From Palsa-504 sp963818225 (lineage in GTDB: Bacteria > Actinomycetota > Actinomycetes > Streptosporangiales > Streptosporangiaceae): a stretch of DNA of 64,000 bases. The translations under genes and the position numbers were made by a program. A model generated the notes under the pieces. The model was given only the letters and a program-made list of their open reading frames with translations. It made no database searches and was not told the origin of the DNA. Of this stretch, positions 16,603 through 25,066 are shown in pieces; position 1 is the stretch's first letter, and every line of letters begins with the position of its first letter. The DNA lies in the NCBI GenBank assembly GCA_963818225.1, contig CAWFRO010000008.1, positions 124,001 to 188,000 on the forward strand, in the 5' to 3' direction.

Positions 16603-19014
16603 ATGTTCCGGCAGGACTCTGTGCTGGCGGCAAACTCCGTCAGCGTGAGCGGCTCCAACCTGACCTGGGTTGTCATCGTCGGCGTGGTCGGGTTGCTCGC
16701 GCTCGGCGTGGCCGGCGCGCTGGTCCGCGAGGTCCTCGCCGCCGACCAGGGCACACAGCGGATGCAGGACATCGCGCGCGCCATCCAGGAAGGTGCCGCC
16801 GCCTACCTGCGGCGCCAGTTCAAGACCCTCAGCGTGTTCGTGGTCATCATCTTCTTCATCCTGCTCCTGCTGCCCGCCGACGACACCAGCGTGCGCTGGG
16901 GCCGCAGCATCTTCTTCCTGGTCGGCGCCGTCTTCTCCGCGCTGACCGGGTTCACCGGTATGTCGCTGTGCGTGCGCGGCAACGTCCGGGTGGCGGCCGC
17001 GGCCCGCGAAGGCGGCGAGCGGCCCGCGATGCGGATCGCGTTCCGGACCGGCGGCGTGGCCGGGATGTTCACCGTGGGCCTCGGCCTGTTCGGCGCCGCC
17101 CTGGTGGTGTTCATCTACAAGGCGAATGCGGCAGACGTGCTGGAGGGCTTCGGCTTCGGCGCCGCGCTGCTGGCGCTGTTCATGCGTGTCGGCGGCGGCA
17201 TCTACACCAAGGCCGCGGACGTCGGCGCGGACCTGGTGGGCAAGGTCGAGCAGGGCATCCCGGAGGACGACCCGCGGAACGCCGCGACGATCGCGGACAA
17301 CGTGGGTGACAACGTCGGCGACTGCGCGGGCATGGCGGCGGACCTGTTCGAGTCCTACGCGGTCATGCTGGTCGCCTCGCTGATCCTGGGCAAGGTGGCG
17401 TTCGGCGACAAGGGCCTGGTCTTCCCGCTGATCGTCCCGATGATCGGGGTGATCACCGCGGTGATCGGGATCTTCGTGGTCGCGCCGCGCCAGGGTGACC
17501 GCAGCGGGATGACGGCGATCAACCGCGGCTTCTTCGTCTCCGCGGTGATCTCGGCCATCGGGGTGGCGATCGCCTCCTTCACCTTCCTGCCGGCCAAGTT
17601 CAGCGATCTTCAGGGGGTCACCGATCCGGCCATCCGGGCCTACAACGGCAACCCCCGCTGGATCGCGTTCGGGGCCGTGCTGATCGGCATCGTGCTGGCC
17701 AGCGCCATCCAGCTGCTGACCGGGTACTTCACCGAGGTGAACCGCCGGCCGGTCCGGGACATCGGGCAGAGCTCGGAGACCGGCGCGGCCACGGTCATCC
17801 TGTCCGGGATCGCGTACGGCATGGAATCCGCCGTCTACGCCGCGCTGCTGATCGCCGCGGCCGTCTTCGGCGCCTACCTCCTGGCCACCGGGAACGCCAC
17901 CGTCGCCTTGTTCGCGGTGGCGCTGGCCGGCGGCGGTCTGCTGACCACGGTCGGCGTGATCGTGTCCATGGACTCCTTCGGCCCGGTGACCGACAACGCG
18001 CAGGGCATCGCGGAGATGTCCGGCGACGTCACGGGGGAGGGCGCGCAGGCGCTCACCCACCTGGACGCGATCGGCAACACCACCAAGGCCATCACCAAGG
18101 GCATCGCGATCGCGACCGCGGTGCTCGCTGCGACCGCGCTGTTCGGCTCGTTCCGCACCATCGTCGAGCAGGCGCTGGGCAGCGGGGCGGGCTCGTTCAG
18201 CCTGTCGGTCGACCGGCCCAGGGTCCTGGTCGGCGTGATCATCGGCGGCGCGGTGGTGTTCCTGTTCGCCAGCCTGCTGATCAGCGCGGTGGGCCGGGCG
18301 GCCCAGCGCGTCGTCCTGGAGGTGCGGAACCAGTTCCGCACCCACCCGGGGATCATGGATTACACCGAGAAGCCCGACTACAGCCGGGTCGTTGACATCG
18401 TCACCGCGGACTCGCTGCGCGAGCTGGTGACCCCGGGCCTGCTGGCCGTGCTGACCCCGATCGCCGTCGGCTTCGCGTTCGGGTACTCCACCCTGGGCGC
18501 CTACCTGGCCGGCCTCATCGCGGCCGGGGTGCTGATGGCGGTGTTCCTGGCCAACTCCGGTGGCGCCTGGGACAACGCCAAGAAGCTGGTCGAGGAGGGG
18601 GAGCACGGCGGCAAGGGCTCCGAGGCGCACGCCGCCACGGTCATCGGCGACACGGTCGGCGACCCGTTCAAGGACACCGCGGGCCCCGCGATCAACCCGC
18701 TGATCAAGGTGATGAACCTGGTGTCGCTGCTGATCGCGACCAGCGTCGTGAAGTACAGCGCCAACGTCGGGCTGCGGACCGGGGTCGCGCTCGGCGCGGT
18801 GATCATCGTGGTCGTCGCCATCGTGATCTCCAAGCGGCGCGCGGCGAACATGGGCGGGGAGGCGCCGATGGCCGTCGAGGCGACCGGCGCCGTCTCCCCC
18901 GCGGCGGAAGGTGCGCGGCCCGCGGTCGAGGCCACCCGCGAGTCGGCCGCGTCGGACACCACGGCGACCTCAGCGGACGCCGACCGCGCGGCCGCCGCCA
19001 AACGCCGCGAGTAG
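16603..19014 (+). CDS. hppA: K+-independent proton-translocating inorganic pyrophosphatase
   Basis: An 803-residue membrane pyrophosphatase with about 16 helices that couples pyrophosphate hydrolysis to H+ export. The substrate-binding signature DVGADLVGKVEQG and DNVGDNVGDCAGMAADLFES are intact, as is the C-terminal GDTVGDPFKDTAGPAINPLI. The helix-12 motif GNTTKAITKG has Lys where K+-dependent enzymes have Ala, which marks the K+-independent type. ATG 16603 follows AGGAGG (16593-16598); the frame is open further upstream but nothing there is conserved. The last 50 residues form a hydrophilic Ala/Glu tail. A TAGAAT box at 16479-16484 may be its -10 element. Confidence 0.95.
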   Translation: MFRQDSVLAANSVSVSGSNLTWVVIVGVVGLLALGVAGALVREVLAADQGTQRMQDIARAIQEGAAAYLRRQFKTLSVFVVIIFFILLLLPADDTSVRWGRSIFFLVGAVFSALTGFTGMSLCVRGNVRVAAAAREGGERPAMRIAFRTGGVAGMFTVGLGLFGAALVVFIYKANAADVLEGFGFGAALLALFMRVGGGIYTKAADVGADLVGKVEQGIPEDDPRNAATIADNVGDNVGDCAGMAADLFESYAVMLVASLILGKVAFGDKGLVFPLIVPMIGVITAVIGIFVVAPRQGDRSGMTAINRGFFVSAVISAIGVAIASFTFLPAKFSDLQGVTDPAIRAYNGNPRWIAFGAVLIGIVLASAIQLLTGYFTEVNRRPVRDIGQSSETGAATVILSGIAYGMESAVYAALLIAAAVFGAYLLATGNATVALFAVALAGGGLLTTVGVIVSMDSFGPVTDNAQGIAEMSGDVTGEGAQALTHLDAIGNTTKAITKGIAIATAVLAATALFGSFRTIVEQALGSGAGSFSLSVDRPRVLVGVIIGGAVVFLFASLLISAVGRAAQRVVLEVRNQFRTHPGIMDYTEKPDYSRVVDIVTADSLRELVTPGLLAVLTPIAVGFAFGYSTLGAYLAGLIAAGVLMAVFLANSGGAWDNAKKLVEEGEHGGKGSEAHAATVIGDTVGDPFKDTAGPAINPLIKVMNLVSLLIATSVVKYSANVGLRTGVALGAVIIVVVAIVISKRRAANMGGEAPMAVEATGAVSPAAEGARPAVEATRESAASDTTATSADADRAAAAKRRE

Positions 19015-19037
19015 CGCGGTCAGCAGGAGCGCAACCA

Positions 19038-19074
19038 GCCCCGGGGCCCGCCGGCAAAGGCGCGGTCCCGGGGC
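19038..19074. terminator. Bidirectional hairpin between hppA and serB
   Basis: GCCCCGGG (19038-19045) pairs with CCCGGGGC (19067-19074) across a 21-base loop. It sits in the 61-bp gap between the convergent hppA and serB stops and can serve both strands. Confidence 0.55.
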
Positions 19075-19075
19075 T

Positions 19076-20269
19076 TCAGCGTGTCTCGGCGTCCGCGATG
19101 TCGTCGCTGGAGATGCCGAGCAGGTACAAGATCGCGTCCAGATAGGGAACGCTCAGCGACGTGTCGGCCGCGTCCCGTACGGCCGGCTTGGCGTTGAACG
19201 CGATGCCCAGCCCGGCTGCGGCGATCATGTCCAGATCGTTGGCGCCGTCACCGACCGCCACCGTCTGGGAGAGCGGAACGCCGGCATCGGCGGCGAACCG
19301 GCGCAGCGCGTCGGCCTTCGCGGCCCGGTCGATGACCGGGCCGGTCAGCCGGCCCGTGAGCTTCCCGGCCGAGATCTCCAGCACGTTGGCCGCGACGTAG
19401 CCGATGCCGAGCTCGGCGGCCAGCGGGGCGATCACCTGGACGAAGCCGCCGCTGACGATTCCGAATTTGTAGCCCAGCCCGCCCAGCGTGCCGATCAGCG
19501 TGCGTGCGCCCGCGGTCAGCCGCAGCTCGCCGCGGACCTCGTCCAGGACCGAGGCGTCCAGGCCCGCCAGCAGCTCGACCCGTTCGCGCAGCGACGAGGC
19601 GAAGTCCAGCTCGCCGCGCATGGCCGCCGCGGTCACCTTGGTCACCTCGTCCGCGCAGCCGGCCCGGGCCGCCAGCAGATCGATGACTTCGTCCCTGATC
19701 AAGGTGGAATCCACGTCCATCACGATCAGCCGCAGGGCCCGCCGGTGCAGGCCGCCGCGCTGGACCGCGACGTCGACGCCATGCGCGACCGCGGACCGGG
19801 CCAGCTCCTCCCGCAGCGTCGCCTGATCGCCGCCGGAAATTTCCATCTCGATGCAGGTCACCGGGCGCTGGGCCAGCCGGCCGATCCGGTCGATGTTCGC
19901 TCCGCTGGCGGCGATCCGCCCGGCGATCGCGGTGATCGCGGCGGGTACCAGCGGGCTGCCGAGCAGGGTCACGTGCAGCCGGCCGCCCCGGGCCGGGGCC
20001 TCACCGGGGGGCCGCGACCCGGTGGTGATCTCAGCCTCCAGGCCGAGTTCACCGGCCAGCGCGCTGACCGCGGCGTGGATGCCGGTCAGGTCCGGCGGTG
20101 ACTCGCAGTCCAGCAGGACGCCGAGCACCAGCCGGCCGCGGATCACCACCTGCTCGATATCCAGGACCGCCAGCGGGTGGTGGGCCAGGACGGCGAACAG
20201 CCGCGAGGTGACCCCGGGCCGGTCCCGGCCGGTCAAGGTGATGAGCACGGTGGTCCGCGGTGTAGTCAT
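19076..20269 (-). CDS. serB: Phosphoserine phosphatase with N-terminal ACT domains
   Basis: A 397-residue HAD-superfamily enzyme that converts phosphoserine to serine. Residues about 1-165 hold two ACT-like regulatory segments (TTVLITLTGRDRPGVTSRLF near the start). The phosphatase domain has motif I VMDVDSTLIRDEVID (DxDxT), motif II in GIVSGGFVQVI, and motif III/IV VAVGDGANDLDMI. The ACT plus phosphatase layout is that of mycobacterial SerB2. ATG 20269 (MTTPRTTV) aligns with the ACT domain; the frame upstream lacks conserved sequence. Ends against the hairpin shared with hppA. Confidence 0.95.
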   Translation of the reverse strand: MTTPRTTVLITLTGRDRPGVTSRLFAVLAHHPLAVLDIEQVVIRGRLVLGVLLDCESPPDLTGIHAAVSALAGELGLEAEITTGSRPPGEAPARGGRLHVTLLGSPLVPAAITAIAGRIAASGANIDRIGRLAQRPVTCIEMEISGGDQATLREELARSAVAHGVDVAVQRGGLHRRALRLIVMDVDSTLIRDEVIDLLAARAGCADEVTKVTAAAMRGELDFASSLRERVELLAGLDASVLDEVRGELRLTAGARTLIGTLGGLGYKFGIVSGGFVQVIAPLAAELGIGYVAANVLEISAGKLTGRLTGPVIDRAAKADALRRFAADAGVPLSQTVAVGDGANDLDMIAAAGLGIAFNAKPAVRDAADTSLSVPYLDAILYLLGISSDDIADAETR

Positions 20270-20333
20270 GGCGGGCGCCAGGCTACCGCACCTGGCCGGG
20301 CCGGGCACGGGGGACGACCCCCCGGACCCCCGC

Positions 20334-21389
20334 TCACTCCAGCAGCAGGTGCAGGTCGCCGAATTCGTGCCACAGGTAGCCGGCCGTGATGGCCTCCTCG
20401 TAGCACCGGCTCAGCAGCTGCGGGCCGGTGAACGCGGCCAGCATCCGCAGGTGCGAGGAGCGCGGCTCGTGCAGCCCGGTGAGCAGCCCGTCCACCGCCC
20501 TGACCCCGGTCTGCGGGGTCACCACGTGCGAGGTCCAGCCCGCCGCGGCGGCCACCGACCCGTCCGGGCGGGCCGCCGTCTCCAGCGCGCGCACGACCGT
20601 CGTGCCCGCGGCGATGACCCGCCCGCCGTGCGCCCGCACGTGGCCGACCAGGCGGGCCGTCGCGGGCGGGACGTCATAGGGTTCCGGGTACGGATCTTCG
20701 CCCGCTTCCAGCGAGGACACCCCGGTGTGCAGGGTGAGCGGGGCGATCAGCACCCCGCGGGCGGCCAGCTCGGTGACCACCGCGGGCGTGAACGGCCGGC
20801 TGGCGCTGGGCATCTCGGCGCTGCCCGGCCTGCGCGCGAACACGGTCTGGTAATCGGCCAGCGGCCAGTCGCGGCTGACGTAGGAGTACCTGATCGGGAT
20901 GCCGTATCGCAGTAGATACGGCACCACTGCGACCGACAGCCGGGCGCGCCAGAGCCGGCCGGTGACCATACGCTCCAACCGCAGCGCCGCCCCGCCCGGC
21001 ATGCTGATGACCTGGCCGGGGTACCCCGGTCCGTTCGGCAAAGAGATCTTGTCTTTCATGACGCGCAGTTCGACCAGCCATGCCCCGTCCGGCCGGGCCG
21101 TGGAAAAGTGCACCGCCAGCTCCCGCCCGATACGCACGTGGGCGGGCAGCGTGCCGGTGTCGTTGACGACCAGCAGGTCGCCGGGCCGCAGCAGGTCCGC
21201 CAGATCACCGAAGGCATGATGGCTGACCTGCCCGGTCGACCGGCGGCTGACCAGCAGCCGGACCCCGTCCCGGGCCAGGCCGCGGGCCTCCGGCGGGTCG
21301 TGGGCCTCGAGCTCGGCGGGCAGGGTGAAATCGACGGCCGCGGGCCGGGTGAAGTCGACGGCCGCGGGCCCGGTGGAGTCGCCGGTCAT
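20334..21389 (-). CDS. QueA-like S-adenosylmethionine:tRNA ribosyltransferase-isomerase family protein
   Basis: A 351-residue protein of the QueA fold. Family segments include LLRPGDLLVVNDTGTLPA, VFARRPGSAEMPSASRPFT, APLTLHTGV, GGRVIAAGTTVVRALETAA and DGLLTGLHEPRSS. Several diverge from canonical QueA: NDTRVIPAR becomes NDTGTLPAH, PTAGLHF becomes PSASRPF, and the LFIxPGY segment before the last motif is replaced. QueA transfers a ribosyl group from SAM to preQ1 in tRNA. No other queuosine gene is in the window, so the substrate may differ. ATG 21389 shares one base with the stop of the upstream SDR (TGATG), so the pair is coupled. The N-terminus has a short VDFTRPAAVDF duplication. Confidence 0.8.
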   Translation of the reverse strand: MTGDSTGPAAVDFTRPAAVDFTLPAELEAHDPPEARGLARDGVRLLVSRRSTGQVSHHAFGDLADLLRPGDLLVVNDTGTLPAHVRIGRELAVHFSTARPDGAWLVELRVMKDKISLPNGPGYPGQVISMPGGAALRLERMVTGRLWRARLSVAVVPYLLRYGIPIRYSYVSRDWPLADYQTVFARRPGSAEMPSASRPFTPAVVTELAARGVLIAPLTLHTGVSSLEAGEDPYPEPYDVPPATARLVGHVRAHGGRVIAAGTTVVRALETAARPDGSVAAAAGWTSHVVTPQTGVRAVDGLLTGLHEPRSSHLRMLAAFTGPQLLSRCYEEAITAGYLWHEFGDLHLLLE

Positions 21390-22090
21390 CAGCGCACCGG
21401 CATGAGGTGGGCCGCGCGGTACCGGCCGCTCGGCAGCCGCTCGGTGACGAGCCTGATCAGCGCGGGCACCACGGTCTCGGGCCGCGGCCGGTCGGAGATG
21501 TCCTGGCCCGGGAAGGCTTGCTGGTGCATGTCGGTGCGCAGGTCGCCCGGATCGGCCCACCACACCCGGACGGCCAGTTCCTCGGCGGCCAGCACGGCCG
21601 AGGCCTGCTCCAGCGCCGCCTTGGCGGCGCCGTAGCCGCCCCAGCCGGCGTAGGGTTCCACGGCCGCGTCCGAGGTGATGTTCAGCACCGCGCCGCCGCG
21701 GGCGCGCAGCAGCGGCAGCATCAGCTGGGTCAGCGCGACCGGAGCGATCACGTTCACCTCGAACGCGGCCCGCAGCTCGGCGACCGGATAGTCGGCCAGC
21801 GCGGGCAGCGGGCTGGCGCCCAGCGTGCCCGCGTTGTTCACCAGCAGGTCCAGGCCGCCCGCAGCCTGCGCCGCGCGGTGCAGCGCGGCCCGGTGCCCGG
21901 CGTGGGTGACGTCGCCCGGGATGGCCGTCACGACGCGGCCCGGCGCCAGCATGGCCTGCCGGGCGGCCTGCAGGTCATCGGCGTTCCGCCCGTCGAGGAT
22001 GAGGTCGTAGCCCTCGCGGGCCAGGCCGGCGGCCAGCGCCCGGCCCAGCCCGCGGGAGGCCCCCGTGACCACCGCTACTCGTTTGCTCAT
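21389..22090 (-). CDS. Short-chain dehydrogenase/reductase
   Basis: A 233-residue Rossmann-fold oxidoreductase. The cofactor motif TGASRGLG, NNAG, catalytic Ser in NITSDAA and the YGAAK motif (Tyr-x3-Lys) are all present. Length is at the short end of classical SDRs. ATG 22088-22090 is preceded by GTGAGG. Substrate unknown. Coupled to the QueA-like gene through a 1-bp TGATG overlap, which suggests a shared pathway. Confidence 0.88.
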   Translation of the reverse strand: MSKRVAVVTGASRGLGRALAAGLAREGYDLILDGRNADDLQAARQAMLAPGRVVTAIPGDVTHAGHRAALHRAAQAAGGLDLLVNNAGTLGASPLPALADYPVAELRAAFEVNVIAPVALTQLMLPLLRARGGAVLNITSDAAVEPYAGWGGYGAAKAALEQASAVLAAEELAVRVWWADPGDLRTDMHQQAFPGQDISDRPRPETVVPALIRLVTERLPSGRYRAAHLMPVR

Positions 22091-22213
22091 GGGCCTCACG
22101 CTAGGCCGCCCGCCGTCCGCGGGCATCGGTCGCGCGACGTGGCCGGCCTGGGCTCATAGTCCTAGGACCGGCGCCCGATGCGGCGATCCCGCCGCCCGGC
22201 TAACGTCGGTGAG

Positions 22214-23416
22214 ATGAGCAGCGGGCGCGACGGGCTGGGCGAGCTGTACACGGTGAGCCAGGCGGTGCTGTCGGTCACCCGGCAGATGTCCGTCCACGAC
22301 GTCCTCCAGGTCATCGTGCGTTCCGCGCGGTCGCTGGTCGGCGCGCGTTACGCCGCGCTCGGCGTGCCCGACGAGGGCGATTCGTTCGCCGAGTTCGTGG
22401 TGGACGGGATCAGCCCGGCCGAGCAGCGGGCCATCGGCCCGCTGCCGCGCCGGCACGGGATGCTGGCCGTGCTGCTCACCGGGGCGCAGCCGGAACGGCT
22501 CGCGGATATCAGCCAGGACCCGCGGTTCGAGGGCTGGCCGGCCGCTCACCCGCGGATGTCGCATTTCCTCGGGGTGCCCGTGCGGGACGGCGATCGGGTC
22601 CTCGGCATCATCTTCGCGGCCAACAAGGTCTCCGCCGCCGCGGACAAGCGCGGGTTCACCGAGCGGGACCAGGAGATCCTGTCCCTGTTCGCCGCGCACG
22701 CGGCCATCGCGCTGACCAACGCCCGGCTGTACGAGCAAAGCCGGGAGCTGTCGATCATGGCCGAACGTTCCCGGCTGGCCCGGGAGCTGCACGACGCGGT
22801 GACGCAGAAGCTGTTCGGCATCCGGGCGCACGCCCGGGCCGCCGCGGTGCTGGCCGGGCGGGAGCCGTTCGAGGTCGGCCGCGTGCAGGCTGAGATCGAG
22901 GCGGTCGGCGCCCTCGGCGCGGAGGCCCACGCCGAGCTGCGCGCGGTGATCGACGGGCTGGCCCCGCCGGATCTGCGCGACGGCGGGCTGGCCCCCTCGC
23001 TGCGCCGGTACGCGGTGCTGGCCGCCCGCGGCTACGGGATCCCGGTCACGTTCACCGCGGCCCGGCTGCCCGCGCTCAGCCCCCGCCAGGAGGCCGCGCT
23101 GTACCGGGTCGCCCAGGAAGCGCTGCACAACGCGCTGCGGCACTCGGGGGCGGGCGCGATCAGCGTCCGCCTGGCCGGGACCTCCCGCCGGGTCAGCCTC
23201 GAAGTCGCCGATGACGGGCACGGGTTCGCCCCGCAGGCGCCGTCCGGTGGGGTCGGGCTGGCCTCGATGCGGGAGCGGGCGGCGGCGGCCGGCGGCGCGC
23301 TGACCATCCGCTCCGGCGCGGCGGGCACGCGGGTGCGGATGACCGTGCCGGTCCCGCCCGTCCAGCAGCCAGGAGTTCAGCCCGGAGTTCCGCCCGCCCA
23401 GCCAGGAGGCGAATAA
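22214..23416 (+). CDS. GAF-domain sensor histidine kinase (NarL-type, HisKA_3)
   Basis: A 400-residue soluble kinase with no membrane helix. A GAF domain (about residues 20-165) is followed by the dimerisation/phosphoacceptor helix SRLARELHDAVTQKLFGI, with the phosphorylated His in ELHD. The HATPase_c domain contains RVAQEALHNALRHSG (N box) and GHGF...GGVGLASMRERAA (G boxes). The GAF domain may sense redox or a small ligand; no haem-ligand assignment is possible by eye. ATG 22214 was chosen over an upstream in-frame ATG because the GAF alignment begins after it. Overlaps the response regulator start as TAATG. Confidence 0.92.
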   Translation: MSSGRDGLGELYTVSQAVLSVTRQMSVHDVLQVIVRSARSLVGARYAALGVPDEGDSFAEFVVDGISPAEQRAIGPLPRRHGMLAVLLTGAQPERLADISQDPRFEGWPAAHPRMSHFLGVPVRDGDRVLGIIFAANKVSAAADKRGFTERDQEILSLFAAHAAIALTNARLYEQSRELSIMAERSRLARELHDAVTQKLFGIRAHARAAAVLAGREPFEVGRVQAEIEAVGALGAEAHAELRAVIDGLAPPDLRDGGLAPSLRRYAVLAARGYGIPVTFTAARLPALSPRQEAALYRVAQEALHNALRHSGAGAISVRLAGTSRRVSLEVADDGHGFAPQAPSGGVGLASMRERAAAAGGALTIRSGAAGTRVRMTVPVPPVQQPGVQPGVPPAQPGGE

Positions 23417-24066
23417 TGGCGCAGCAACAGCCGCAGCCCATCTCCGTGCTGATCGTCGATGATCATCCCGTGGTGCGGCAGGGACTGCGCGTGCTGCTCG
23501 AGGTGCAGGACGGGATCGTGGTGGCCGGGGAGGCCGGGGACGGCGCCACGGCTCTCGCGCTGGCCGCCGAGCACGCCCCGGATGTCATCCTGCTGGACCT
23601 GAAGCTGCCCGGCCTGGACGGCCTCGCGGTCCTGGACGAGCTGGCCCGCCACGGCACCAGCAGCCGGGTGCTGGTGCTCACCAGCGTGACCGAGCCCGCC
23701 TCGGCCGCGGCGGCGGTCCGGGCGGGCGCGGCGGGCGTGCTGTACAAGGACGTCGACCCGGATGCGCTGGTCCGCGCGGTCCGCGCGGTGCACGACGGCC
23801 ACCTGCTGCTCGCACCTGAGGCCGCTGCGAACCTGCTGCGTTCGGCCAGCTGGTCGTGGGGCGGCCTGGACGCCCTCACCAGCCGTGAGCGGGAGGTCCT
23901 GGCCGAGCTGGCCAAAGGCCGCTCCAACCGGGAAATCGCCCGGGCGCTGCGTGTCTCGGAGAAGACGGTCAAGACCCACGTAAGCTCGGTGCTGGCCAAG
24001 CTCGGCGTGCAGGACCGCACCCAGGCCGCGCTGGTCGCGGTCCGCCGCGAGCAGGGCGGCCGGTAA
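23416..24066 (+). CDS. NarL/FixJ-family response regulator
   Basis: A 216-residue two-component regulator. The receiver domain has the acidic pocket VDDH, phosphoacceptor Asp in VILLDLKLPG, Thr/Ser in LVLTSV and Lys in VLYKD. The LuxR-type helix-turn-helix LTSREREVLAELAKGRSNRE...VSEKTVKTHVSSVLAKLG is complete. It is the cognate partner of the preceding kinase: the start codon overlaps the kinase stop by one base. Targets are unknown. Confidence 0.95.
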   Translation: MAQQQPQPISVLIVDDHPVVRQGLRVLLEVQDGIVVAGEAGDGATALALAAEHAPDVILLDLKLPGLDGLAVLDELARHGTSSRVLVLTSVTEPASAAAAVRAGAAGVLYKDVDPDALVRAVRAVHDGHLLLAPEAAANLLRSASWSWGGLDALTSREREVLAELAKGRSNREIARALRVSEKTVKTHVSSVLAKLGVQDRTQAALVAVRREQGGR

Positions 24067-24172
24067 ATCCCGCCCGGCTGGGCCGGAAGGGCCGCCGTGA
24101 CGTAGGTTCGGTCTCGGCGGGACAACGAGCGGGCCGATGCTGCGGGCGCCGCGCGGAGAGAGGGGACCGGAG

Positions 24173-24958
24173 ATGTCCGACGAGGTGCTGCGGCTTCGCG
24201 GCGTCGAGGTCCGGCGGGACTCGGCTGTCCTGCTCCGCAACATCGACTGGACCGCGCACGAGGACGAACGCTGGATCCTCATCGGCCCGAACGGCGCGGG
24301 CAAGACCACCTTGCTCCAGGTGGCGGCCACCTCGATCTTCCCCACGAAGGGCACGGTCGAGGTGCTCGGCGAGCGCCTCGGCGACGTCGACATCTTCGAG
24401 CTGCGGCCCAGGATCGGGCTGACCAGCGCGGCCATCGCGGAGCAGGTCCCGCCCGCCGAGAAGGTCATTGACCTGGTGCTCACCGCCTCCTACGCCATCC
24501 TCGGCCGGTGGAAGGAAGAGTACGAATCCACCGACGTCACCCGGGCCGTGGAGCTGCTCGACGCGCTCGGCTGCGCGCACCTGATCCGGCGTAAGTTCGC
24601 CACCTTGTCCGAGGGCGAGCGCAAGCGGGTCCAGATCGCCCGCGCCTTGATGCCCAACCCCGAACTGCTGCTGCTCGACGAGCCGACCGCGGGCCTGGAC
24701 CTGGGCGGCCGGGAGGACCTGCTGCGCCGTCTCACCGGGCTGGCCCGCGACCCCAAGGCGCCGATGATGGTGCTGGTCACCCACCACGTGGAGGAGGTCC
24801 CCGACGGCTTCACCCACGCGATGCTGCTGCGCCGCGGATCGGTGCTCGCGGCCGGGCCGATCGGGGACGTGTTCACCGCGCGGAACCTGTCCCGCTGCTT
24901 CGGCGTGCCCCTGGAGATCGAGCACCGCCAGTCCCGCTGGACCGCCCGCGCCCGCTAG
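24173..24958 (+). CDS. ABC transporter ATP-binding protein (stand-alone)
   Basis: A 261-residue ATPase. Walker A GPNGAGKTTLL, the Q-loop region, the signature LSEGERKRVQIARAL (variant of LSGGQ), Walker B LLLLDEPTAGLD and the His switch VTHHVEE are all visible. No permease or binding-protein gene is adjacent; the downstream neighbour is an SPFH protein. It resembles ATPases annotated for iron-complex or molybdate uptake, but without a permease no substrate can be given. ATG 24173 follows GACCGGAG. Confidence 0.88.
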   Translation: MSDEVLRLRGVEVRRDSAVLLRNIDWTAHEDERWILIGPNGAGKTTLLQVAATSIFPTKGTVEVLGERLGDVDIFELRPRIGLTSAAIAEQVPPAEKVIDLVLTASYAILGRWKEEYESTDVTRAVELLDALGCAHLIRRKFATLSEGERKRVQIARALMPNPELLLLDEPTAGLDLGGREDLLRRLTGLARDPKAPMMVLVTHHVEEVPDGFTHAMLLRRGSVLAAGPIGDVFTARNLSRCFGVPLEIEHRQSRWTARAR

Positions 24959-25066
24959 CCCGCCCGCGCCCGGTAGCCGGAGCTGCTCTGGCTGAACCCG
25001 CTTGCTGTCGGTAACGTAGCAAGTAGATCCGGTGACCCCCGCCGCCGGGTGCGGAGTGGAGCAGTC

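Noticed and set aside
16513..18630. Long minus-strand open frame of about 705 codons opposite hppA
   Set aside because: Composition is dominated by His/Asp/Gln/Arg, as expected for the antisense shadow of a GC-rich membrane-protein gene; no family motif is present.
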